Positions 19,653 to 29,678 of a DNA stretch of 64,000 bases are shown piece by piece. Position 1 is the first letter of the stretch. Every line of letters begins with the position of its first letter. The notes beneath the pieces were generated by a model. The model did no database searches and had not been told where the DNA came from. It saw nothing but the letters and a program-made list of their open reading frames with translations. The translations under genes and the position numbers were made by a program. Source of the DNA: Galeruca laticollis (lineage: Eukaryota > Arthropoda > Insecta > Coleoptera > Chrysomelidae); contig OY998180.1 of the NCBI GenBank assembly GCA_963921935.1, forward strand, positions 45,221,231 to 45,285,230, written 5' to 3'.

Positions 19653-22600
19653 ACAGGATGTGCAAAAAAGATGCCATTAGGACACTAACGCATATCTCTG
19701 CTATTATTGGTCAGATTTTTATGGAACAAAAGACATTATGATTGTTAGATTATTATCTTTTACAGGATGTGCAAAAAAGATGCCATTAGGGCACTAACGC
19801 ATATCTCTGCTATTATTGGTCAGATTTTTATGGAGCAGAAGACATTATGATTGTTAGATTATTATCTTTTACAGGATGTGCAAAAAAGATGCCATTAGGG
19901 CACTAACGCATATCTCTGCTATTATTGGTCAGATTTTTATGGAACAAAAGACATTATGATTGTTAGATTATTATCTTTTACAGGATGTGCAAAAAATATG
20001 TCATTAGGGCACTAACGCATATCTCTGCTATTATTGGTCAGATTTTTATGGAACAAAAGACATTATGATTGTTAGATTATTATCGTATACAGGATGTGCA
20101 AAAAAGATGCCATTAGGGCACTAACGCATATCTCTGCTATTATTGGTCAAATTTTTATGGAACAAAAGACATTATGATTGTTAGATTATTATCTTTTACA
20201 GGATGTGCAAAAAAGATGCCATTAGGGCACTAACGCATATCTCTGCTATTATTGGTTAGATTTTTATAGAACAAAAGACATTATGATTGTTAGATTATTA
20301 TCATATACAGGATGTTCAAAAAAGATGCTATTAGGGCACTAACGCATATCTCTGCTATTATTGGTGAGATTTTTATGGAACAAAAGACATTATGATTGTT
20401 AGATTATTATCGTTTACAGGATGTGCAAAATGATGCCATTAGGGCACTAGCACATATCTCTGCTATTATTGATCAGATTTTTATGAAACAAAAGACATTA
20501 TGATTGTTAGATTATTGTCGTATACAGGACGTGCAAAAAAAGCCATTAGGGCACTAACGCATATCTCTGCTATTATTGGTCAGATTTTTATGGAACAAAA
20601 GACATTATGATTGTTAGATTATTATCGTATACAGGATGTGCAAAATGATGCCATTAGGGCACTAGCACATATCTCTGCTATTATTGATCAGATTTTTATG
20701 AAACAAAAGACATTATGATTGTTAGATTATTGTCGTATACAGGACGTGCAAAAAAAAGCCATTAGGGCACTAACGCATATCTCTGCTATTATTGGTCAGA
20801 TTTTTATGGAACAAAAGACATTATGATTGTTAGATTATTATCGTATACAGGATGTGCAAAAAGATGCCATTAGGGCACTAGCACATATCTCTGCTACTAT
20901 TGGTCAGATTTTTATGGAACAAAAGACATTATGATTGTTAGATTATTATCGTATACAGGATGTGCAAAAAAGATGTCATTAGGGCACTAACGCATATCTC
21001 TGCTATTATTGGTCAGATTTTTATGGAACAAAAGACAATATGATTGTTAGATTATTATCGTATACAGGATGTGCAAAAAAGATGCCATTAGGGCACTAAC
21101 GCATATCTCTGCTATTATTCGTTAGATTTTTATGGAACAAAAGACATTATGATTGTTAGATTATTATCGTACACAGGATGTGCAAAAAAGATGCCATTTA
21201 GTGCACTAACGCATATCTCTGCTATTATACGTCAGATTTTTATGGAACAAAAGACATTATGATTGTTAGATTATTATCGTATACAGGATGTGCAAAAAGA
21301 GGCCATTAGGGCACTAGCACATATCTCTCCTATTATTGGTCAGATTTTTATGGAACAAAAGACATTATGATTGTTAGATTATTATCTTTTACAGGATGTG
21401 CAAAAAAGATGCCATTAGGGCACTAACGCATATCTCTGCTATTATTGGTCAGATTTTTATGGAGCAGAAGACATTATGATTGTTAGATTATTATCTTTTA
21501 CAGGATGTGCAAAAAAGATGCCATTAGGGCACTAACGCATATCTCTGCTATTATTGGTCAGATTTTTATGGAACAAAAGACATTATGATTGTTAGATTAT
21601 TATCTTTTACAGGATGTGCAAAAAATATGTCATTAGGGCACTAACGCATATCTCTGCTATTATTGGTCAGATTTTTATGGAACAAAAGACATTATGATTG
21701 TTAGATTATTATCGTATACAGGATGTGCAAAAAAGATGCCATTAGGGCACTAACGCATATCTCTGCTATTATTGGTCAAATTTTTATGGAACAAAAGACA
21801 TTATGATTATTAGATTATTATCTTTTACAGGATGTGCAAAAAAGATGCCATTAGGGCACTAACGCATATCTCTGCTATTATTGGTTAGATTTTTATAGAA
21901 CAAAAGACATTATGATTGTTAGATTATTATCATATACAGGATGTGCAAAAAAGATGCTATTAGGGCACTAACGCATATCTCTGCTATTATTGGTGAGATT
22001 TTTATGGAACAAAAGACATTATGATTGTTAGATTATTATCGTTTACAGGATGTGCAAAATGATGCCATTAGGGCACTAGCACATATCTCTGCTATTATTG
22101 ATCAGATTTTTATGAAACAAAAGACATTATGATTGTTAGATTATTGTCGTATACAGGACGTGCAAAAAAAAGCCATTAGGGCACTAACGCATATCTCTGC
22201 TATTATTGGTCAGATTTTTATGGAACAAAAGACATTATGATTGTTAGATTATTATCGTATACAGGATGTGCAAAAAGATGCCATTAGGGCACTAGCACAT
22301 ATCTCTGCTACTATTGGTCAGATTTTTATGGAACAAAAGACATTATGATTGTTTGATTATTATCGTATACAGGATGTGCAAAAAAGATGTCATTAGGGCA
22401 CTAACGCATATCTCTGCTATTATTGGTCAGATTTTTATGGAACAAAAGACAATATGATTGTTAGATTATTATCGTATACAGGATGTGCAAAAAAGATGCC
22501 ATTAGGGCACTAACGCATATCTCTGCTATTATTCGTTAGATTTTTATGGAACAAAAGACATTATGATTGTTAGATTATTATCGTATACAGGATGTGCAAA

Positions 22601-24311
22601 AAAGATGCCATTCAGTGCACTAACGCATATCTCTGCTATTATACGTCAGATTTTTATGGAACAAAAGACATTATCATTGTTAGATTATTATCGTATACAG
22701 GATCTGCAATAAGAGGCCATTAGGGCACTAGCACATATCTCTCCTATTATTGGTCAGATTTTTATGGAACAAAAGACATTAGGATTGTTAGATTATTTTC
22801 GTAAACGGGACGTGTAAAAAAGATGTCATTAGGGCACTAGCACATATCTCTGCTATTATTGGTCAGATTTTTATGGAACAAAAGACATTATGATTGTTAG
22901 ATCATTGTCGTATACAGGATGTGCAAAAAAAAGACGCCATTAGGGCACTAGCACATATATCTGCTATTATTGTTCAGATTTTTATGGAACAAGCGACATT
23001 ATGATTGTTAGATTATTATCGTATACAGGATGTGCAAAAAAGATGCCATTAGGGCACTAACGCATATCTCCGCTATTATTGGTCAGATTTTTATGGAACA
23101 AAAAGACATTATGATTGTTAGATTATTATCGTATACAGGATGTGCAAAAAGATGCCATTAGGGCACTAGCACATATCTCTGCTATTATTGGTCAGATTTT
23201 TATGGAACAAAAGACAATATGATTGTTAGATTAGTATCGTATACAGGATGTGCAAAAAATATGCCATTAGGGCACTAACGCATATCTCTGCTATTATTGG
23301 TCAGATTTTTATGGAACAAAAGACATTATGATTGTTAGATTATTATCGTATACAGGATGTGCAAAAAAGATGCCATTAGGGCACTAACGCATATCTCTGC
23401 TATTATTGGTCAGATTTTTATGGAACAAAAGACATTATGATTGTTAGACTATTATCGTATACAGGATGTGCAAAAAATATGTCATTAGGGCACTAACGCA
23501 TATCTCTGCTATTATTGGTCAGTTTTTTATGGAACAAAAGACATTATGATAGTTAGATTATTATCGTATACAGGATGTGCAAAAAAGATGCCATTAGGGC
23601 ACTGACGCATATCTCTGCTATTATTGGTCAGATTTTTATGGAACAAAAGACATTATGATTGTTAGATTATTATCGTATACAGGATGTGCAAAAAGATGCC
23701 ATTAGGGCACTAGCACATATCTCTGCTATTAATGGTCAGATTTTTATGGAACAAGAGACATTATGATTGTTAGATTATTATCGTATACAGGATGTGCAAA
23801 AAAGATGCCATTAGGGCACTAACGCATATCTCTGCTATTATTGGTCAGATTTTTATGGAACAAAAGACAATATGATTGTTAGATTATTATCGTGTACAGG
23901 ATGTGCAAAAAAGATGCCATTAGGGCACTAACGCATATCTCTGCTATTATTGGTCAGATTTTTATGGAACAAAAGACATTATGATTGTTAGATTATTATC
24001 GTATACAGGATGTGCAAAAAAGATGCCATTAGGGCACTAACGCATATCTCTGCTATTATTGGTCGGATTCTTATGGAACAAAAGACATTATGATTGTTAG
24101 ATTATTATCGCATACAGAATGTGCAAAAAGATGCCATTAGGGCACAAGCACATATCTCTCCTATTATTGGTCAGATTTGTATGGAACAAAAGACATTATG
24201 ATTGTTAGATTATTTTCGTATACGGGACGTGTAAAAAAGATGCCATTAGAGCACTAGCACATATCTCTGCTATTATTGGTCAGATTTTTATGGAACAAAA
24301 GACATTATGAT
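19653..24311. repeat. 109-bp satellite array, left arm (~43 monomers)
   Basis: The monomer starts ACAGGATGTGCAAAAAAGAT and is 109 bp (first starts at 19653 and 19762). Variants recur at ~1630-bp spacing (for example, GGAGCAGAAG near 19832 and 21462), a 15-monomer higher-order repeat. No long ORF crosses the array. Confidence 0.95.
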
Positions 24312-24329
24312 TATAAGATAATCGTGGAA

Positions 24330-25120
24330 ATTAAAATGGTATTAAAAATCACCCTGCACTATATTCACGTGACAAAAAAGGTGAAATTCTTCTCAATCAT
24401 AAACACATATTCATATTTTCGTTTTTATCGTTCTTCGTTTCAACATCACCTTGTATAAGTATTCATTGTCACCAAGCCATTGTTATTCTTATCAAAATTT
24501 TAAAAACGACATTGTAATGCTTTACGATATCAATCCAAAATAATCACGTGACAAAATTGGCTCAAATACTTTGTGGAAATAAAACGACATTGTAATAGCA
24601 AACGATATCCAACCATAATAATCACGTGACAAAAAAAAGAAATTATTCTCAATCATAAACACATATTCATATGTTCGTTTTGTCGTTACATCATTTTTAT
24701 CACCTTGTATAAGTTTTCATTGTCACCAAGCCATTGTTATTCTTATCAAAATTTTAAAAACGACATTTTATGCTGTACGATATCAATCCAAAATAATCAC
24801 GTGACAAAATTGACTCAAATACTTTGTGGAATAAAAAAACGACATTGTAATAGCAAACGATATTCAACCATAATAATCACGTGACAAAAAAGTGAATTTT
24901 TTTTCAATCATAAACACACGTTTTGTCGTTCTTCGTTTCAACATCACCTTGTATAAGTTTTCATTGTCACCAAGACATTGTTATTCTTTTCAAAATTTGA
25001 GTGATTGTTATAAATTAAAAGCATTTTTTATTCCTATCAAATGAAAATGTAAGAAGGTGATATTTTTAGGCTTCACCTTGTATAAGTTTTCATTGTCACA
25101 AAGCCAGTGTTATTACACAA
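24330..25120. repeat. ~255-bp tandem repeats, left inner flank
   Basis: About three diverged units, recognised by CTCAATCATAAACACATATT at 24393 and 24646 and a variant near 24903. Each carries one or two copies of TCACGTGAC, an E-box. No gene was seen. Confidence 0.8.
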
Positions 25121-25490
25121 AAAGTTTTTCAATTGAATAACGTATCATTTTTCGCAACATTTTGTAGTCATACTATACAAATACCCTGCTGGATCATCAC
25201 CGTTACAGTATGACAACGCTATATGAAATAAACTTCAAGAAAAAAATTTCAGTTAATATTTCAGGGGCCCCATCCTTCCTACCACTGAAATAGATAAATT
25301 TTATTCAACTATTACTAGCAAATCCTACCTATAGTTATCAGTTATATAATTTTAAATAACCATTTAGAATTTATACCACATATTCATTTGTTCTCGTTTC
25401 ATCATCACCTTGTATAATTTCCTTATAATTATATCAACACATTCATAAAGATAAATTGAATATTAATCTTCAACTCCTTTCAATACAGGT
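25121..25490. other. AT-rich stretch without recognisable gene
   Basis: Contains further scattered matches to the CACCTTGTATAAGTTTTCAT part of the flanking repeats (25074, 25406). Nothing else is identifiable. Confidence 0.5.
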
Positions 25491-25491
25491 G

Positions 25492-25732
25492 TTATAAACA
25501 GAATTTTTTAAAAAAGTCAATATAAAATTTCAAATTTTTATTTATTCTCCTCTGTAAATAACATTCTATTAAAAATGTAATTAACAACAGCATATCTTTA
25601 TCCACACCTCTAGGGGCCAGCATCCCTGAAGTAAACTCTCGTCTGGTGAACCATCCCGCATAGTTATATTCATCTGGGACAGTGCCTTCCCCATACACGA
25701 AATAGGTTAGTTTTAGCTGTGAAAAAATACAA
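25492..25732 (-). CDS. Candidate 3' exon of an unknown Polinton gene
   Basis: The minus-strand frame is open from a good acceptor (TATTTTTTCACAG, near 25733) to a stop at 25492. It reads through 'LTYFVYGEGTVPDEYNYAGW' and 'LAPRGVDKDMLLLITFLIEC', which has a more protein-like composition than neighbouring frames, but I recognise no family. The tail is Lys/Phe-rich and AATAAA occurs near 25545 on the minus strand, inside the frame, so the true end may be earlier. The upstream exon was not found. It could be a remnant of a structural gene of the element; that is only a guess. Confidence 0.3.
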
Positions 25733-25739
25733 CAAAACT

Positions 25740-26215
25740 TTTATTGAAATGCAGATATTACAAAAGTTCAAAAAATACAGCAAAAATGTAATAATGACAA
25801 ACGGCAAAACAAAAAAAGTAATTGAAAGATGTGATGAAAACTAGAAGATGTAATAAAATTTTATGAAATATATGAAAAGTTAATTAAAAAATTTAATAAT
25901 GATATCTAATAGCGATTGTTATCATGGAATTGACCTCTTTGGCGTCATGATTGGTAACGTTTATTCCTCAAGTATTTTTGCTACATTGTCATGGATTTGT
26001 TTACGTATAGCTAATAATTCCTGTATAATAATAGGTGCTGTTTGAATTAGTAGACTGTACACATTGACTAGAATTTGAACATTTTATTTAGAGTTGATAA
26101 CATTCGAAATTTAGTACATCATTTCTCATTTACACCCAATGTCGAGATCGTTCTCTTGTCATAACGAACTCAAGCTAACAACTTTTTACAGGGTTGTCGC
26201 TTCTTACCTAAAACA
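25740..26215. other. Unassigned AT-rich spacer in the Polinton-like element
   Basis: No ORF above 60 codons with plausible composition and no repeats were seen. Confidence 0.5.
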
Positions 26216-26221
26216 ATGGAT

Positions 26222-26656
26222 TCAAGTACCTAATATTAAAATAATTTCAAACAATTCCTTTGGTGCTCCATCAAAGTACCCTGCTGTGGACTTTGTTTTT
26301 TTAAATGTTCGAAAAATATCAATCATTGTCGAATCTTCAGAGTTTTTACACATAAATATTCCCTTCTTCAGCACAAATTCGAAGTCATGAGGTAGGTATT
26401 GTTTGGTAATTGCGTCTGTTGGATCGTATTCCACATTACCATGTTCATTCCAAAAATGTGGTGTAATTATAACTCCATTTGAGTAAAACTTTGTACCGAC
26501 ACATACTTTGGTCTTTATTTCATATTTCCTAGCTAGCTCATACAATATAAAACTTGTCGGAAGACATACTCCATGATAATTGTTTTTAATAAATTCTTGC
26601 TCTATACATGTTTTAATTAGATTGAGTTGAACGTTTTTGCGCATAAGATCTGTCAT
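26222..26656 (-). CDS. Small ORF with transglutaminase-like Cys-His-Asp pattern
   Basis: 144 codons from ATG 26656, intact. 'YHGVCLPTSFILYELARKY' puts a Cys (about residue 31) at the start of a helix, and 'TPHFWNEHGNVEYDPTD' supplies His-Phe-Trp followed by Asp-Pro-Thr about ten residues later. This Cys...His...Asp layout is that of the transglutaminase-like/papain-like fold (also arylamine acetyltransferases). The overall length is short for the family, so it would be a minimal core. No signal peptide or membrane segment. It lies alone on the minus strand inside the Polinton-like element, opposite in direction to polB. It may be an element gene (Polintons usually encode a different, adenovirus-type Cys protease) or a captured gene. 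Function is inferred from pattern only. Confidence 0.5.
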   Translation of the reverse strand: MTDLMRKNVQLNLIKTCIEQEFIKNNYHGVCLPTSFILYELARKYEIKTKVCVGTKFYSNGVIITPHFWNEHGNVEYDPTDAITKQYLPHDFEFVLKKGIFMCKNSEDSTMIDIFRTFKKTKSTAGYFDGAPKELFEIILILGT

Positions 26657-26659
26657 ATT

Positions 26660-27400
26660 AGCGTATGTTACAACTGCTCAGTACGAACGTCATGTGAAGA
26701 ATGACGTAGCCAGTCATATCGGTATTATTTTTAGAATACTATTACTTACCGTAAATTTAGTAGTGAAAATAATATGTAATGGATATATGACGCATTATTC
26801 AACTCTCTATTTCTAAATTTATCTTACTTACTAAAAAGACTACATAAACGGAAGTGTGTTATCTTAAACGAAAAGCTCAAATATTATAATTTGCAAATAT
26901 TTTAAGATTTTTAGTATGATTTGCAACAATAATTGTTGTAATGCAAAAGTATTCAAAACGAATGTTTCATATTTTATTTTCTTGTATACTTTCTATAAAA
27001 ATGTTTATACATATCTTATACTTAAATCTGAAATACTGTTAAATTTTGAATAAACCTTTATTATATTGAAATATGATATTACTTTCCATTTTTACGGAAC
27101 CCACAAAATGATATTAATTAAAATATTCTAATCATGGTATGATTAAATTTATCCGTTATAAGAGAGAAATAACGGTTTTTTGACTTTGTTATCTTTTAAA
27201 ATATATAGAAACGTTATACCACATACCATTCATCTTTTAGTATACATATGTGAGCAAGGATGTGGCAATTTGATCTTCATTTTATTACAGAAATTATCTA
27301 AATACTGCTTCCTCATCACCGTTCTAAAAATTAGTAATTATCACTCTGATTTCGTTATAAAAAATATACAAGTTTTCACAAAATATGTACAGTAAAAAAT
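26660..27400. other. Unassigned spacer
   Basis: AT-rich; short plus-strand frame at 27180-27395 has no recognisable features. No repeats noted. Confidence 0.5.
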
Positions 27401-27717
27401 TTCATCTCTTTCCATGGCCTACCCAGGAGGCAGTAAGCATAAGGCTTACCGGAGATGTTTAAGGCCTCGTTAAGATTCCCCCCCGTCAAAAAGACAGGCC
27501 TACGGCATCAAGAACACTTCAAATTTAAGTTCTTTGCCATTTTAGGGATGAAAGACCATCTTTTCTGTTAGTTGGGTCTTTTTATCCATCTTTTACATGT
27601 TAGTTGGCATCACGAGCACTTATTTCAATTGAAACGGCTCTTTAATTCGCCATGTAGGGAAAAAAGACCATATTTTCTGTTAGTTGGATCTTTCTATCCA
27701 TCTCTTAAATGTTAGTC
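27400..27717. repeat. Moderately GC-richer segment with a duplicated ~55-bp motif
   Basis: TTTTCTGTTAGTTGG plus ATCCATC..TTA.ATGTTAGT occurs at about 27559-27604 and 27672-27715. The preceding 27410-27530 is richer in GC than its surroundings and might be a fragment of another repeat; family unknown. Confidence 0.45.
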
Positions 27718-28285
27718 CAAAAACCAGACAGTAGAGACTCTACTAGGTTGTTAAAAAATTGTAAAAACTTTTCTCGACTCCAAATTACAAATCAGACAGT
27801 AGAACACAACAGCTTGTTAAATATTCAAATTTTTTGATACTGAAAAAAGTTTTTGCGATTTTTATTATTGAAAAATTTGAATATTTAACAAGCTGTTGTG
27901 TTCTACTGTCTGATTTGTAATTTGGAGTCGAGAAAAGTTTTTACATTTTTTTTAACAACCTAGCAGAGTCTCTACTGACTGATTTTTGGAGTCGAGATAA
28001 AATTGTAATTTGAAGTCGAGAAAAGTTTTTACAAATTTTCATATTTTTTAACAACCTAGTAGAGTCTCTACTGTCTGGTTTTTGGAGATTTTTTGATACT
28101 GAAAAAAAGTTTTAGCGATTATTGAAAAAATTTGAATATTTAATAAGCTGTTGTGTTTTACTGTCTGATTTGTAATTTGGAGTCGAGAAAAGTTTTTACA
28201 TTTTTTTTAACAACCTAGTAGAATCTCTACTGTCTGATTTTTGGAGTCGAGATAAAAGTTTTTGCGAGCCATTTTTTGGGTTTTT
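27718..28285. repeat. Promoter-proximal repeat cluster upstream of polB
   Basis: Several units in both orientations built on CAGTAGAGACTCTACTAGG, TCTACTGTCTGATTTG and GGAGTCGAGAAAAGTTTTTA. The segment 27718-27833 is inverted relative to the units that follow, giving a palindrome centred near 27845. Similar units are at 32800-33380 next to the inverted polB copy. Confidence 0.8.
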
Positions 28286-28975
28286 ATGAAGATGGATAAA
28301 TTTCAAATTATTAAAGATTTTACCAAGAAAATACGTAAATTCGGTGTCCAGGGGCGAACTTTGGAATTTAAAATTAAACCTGTACCAAGCGAGACAGAAC
28401 CTATAGGTTGGATAAAAAAAGCCATCCAAGATATTGTTTTGAAGGGGACAGAAAACGTAGGTTCTGAAGATTATGTTGGATTTACTTTTTGTTCCAAAGA
28501 TTTTGCACGAAGTGAGGGATGGATACGGTTTAGACCTGCGTCGGAAGTGACAGTTGATGATGTTTGGAAGAACATTTCTTCCATATATCAATCGAATTCT
28601 AAGGGACTGAATACGGAAACCTTCTGTTTGGGGATTACAACTGTGAAGATGCCAATTGGAAAAGGTAGAGGAGAAAAATATAATAATTTTATTGAGGAAT
28701 GCAACAAACGAAAAGGTATTGTTTCAATAAAAACAAAGATAATCTTTGCCTACCTCGTGCTCTCATCGTCGCTATGGCTTTTAGGAATCCCGAATACACC
28801 AAGATTCGAAACGATGTTGGTAAACTCCAAACAACCAGAGCTATGGAACAGATGAAATCCAGTGGTGTTTTCATCCCTCCAGAGGGGTGCGGGATACCCG
28901 AACTTCGACAGTTTCAACAGTATCTGAATAATTATAAAATAACAGTTTATCAGTATGATAGCAAAGGGCGTGAGG
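27834..28975 (+). repeat. Inner inverted repeat, left arm (1.14 kb)
   Basis: Nearly identical in reverse complement to 32067-33208. It covers the upstream repeat cluster and the first ~230 codons of polB and stops sharply inside the gene. Confidence 0.92.
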
Positions 28976-29027
28976 TCATTTTCGAAGGTAATGGTAATGG
29001 TCCCTCACTGAATTTACTCTACCATGA

Positions 29028-29035
29028 GGGTCATT
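29028..29035. repeat. Left 8-bp target duplication GGGTCATT
   Basis: Identical to 29817-29824 on the other side of the P-like element. Confidence 0.9.
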
Positions 29036-29314
29036 CATTGAATAAAAAGTAAAGGAAGGATAGCTACTATCTACACTCATAGAGAGAAAGCAAGACGGAA
29101 GTAGCCATCTTGAACAACCAAGTATGACTCATTTTATTTTGTTGTGGCATTGGTTGGAGAGTACGTTTTTGCTTTTGGAAGTTTCATAATAATTTTATAG
29201 TGTTTTTCATTAGTTTTTCTTGTATTTTTGTTTTGTATTTAAATAAGTGTTTATTAGGATTAATTAGAATAGTGTTTTAAGTGTTGAAACATTAGTAATT
29301 AGACTACAAACAAA

Positions 29315-29385
29315 ATGGTTAGTTGTGTAGCCTGCGGTTGCTCCAATACACCTAAAAATAAATCTTTAGGCATCACTTTTTATGG
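29315..29385 (+). pseudogene. THAP-domain first exon of a P-type transposase
   Basis: ATG at 29315 opens 'MVSCVACGCSNTPKNKS', the beginning of a C2CH THAP zinc finger (Met-Val-x-Cys, then Cys and Asn at the expected places), and runs to a good donor G|GTAAG at 29386. P-element transposases begin with a THAP DNA-binding domain split by introns. The following exons, including the rest of the finger and the catalytic domain, are absent before the element ends at 29816. It may be transcribed, but only a peptide could result. Confidence 0.72.
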
Positions 29386-29619
29386 GTAAGTTGTTTTCTT
29401 TTATACTTTAATTTATATCAATTTTAAATAATATAAAAGATGCAAAATAAACATTTCATATTTTGATGAATGACAAGGTTAAGACATAGGCGTAACATAA
29501 AAATAAAAATAGTAAGTTAACTGTTGTAACACTATACATTTAAGAAATATTTATTTGCATTTTTTCAAATTGGATTTATTTATAATGTGTAAATATTTAA
29601 TCTTTAACCATAAAATATT

Positions 29620-29678
29620 ATTTTAAACTAGAAAATACGTGTTTTGTGGAACAAAACACGTGTTCTCTGGTTTAAAAT
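29620..29678. repeat. Long hairpin within the P-like element
   Basis: 28-base arms (29620-29647, 29651-29678) pair with about three mismatches around a GGA loop. The core is ACGTGTTTTGT and its complement. Confidence 0.8.

Larger units (their letters stand above)
18775..24311. repeat. Left terminal inverted repeat of the Polinton-like element
   Basis: Outside to inside: ~165-bp unique tip, ~140-bp minisatellite, then the 109-bp satellite. The same order is found inverted at 35354-38034. It lacks a ~100-bp segment present in the right arm (about 37790-37890). Confidence 0.88.

Noticed and set aside
19653..24311. CRISPR array
   Set aside because: Regularly spaced repeats, but the whole 109-bp unit is conserved with no variable spacers; it is satellite DNA in an animal genome.
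27400..27540. Possible SINE or tRNA-like segment
   Set aside because: Locally GC-richer, but no A and B box pair or cloverleaf could be recognised.
28196..28591. Minus-strand ORF over the polB start, also 32452-32847 plus
   Set aside because: Antisense shadow of polB in both inverted copies.
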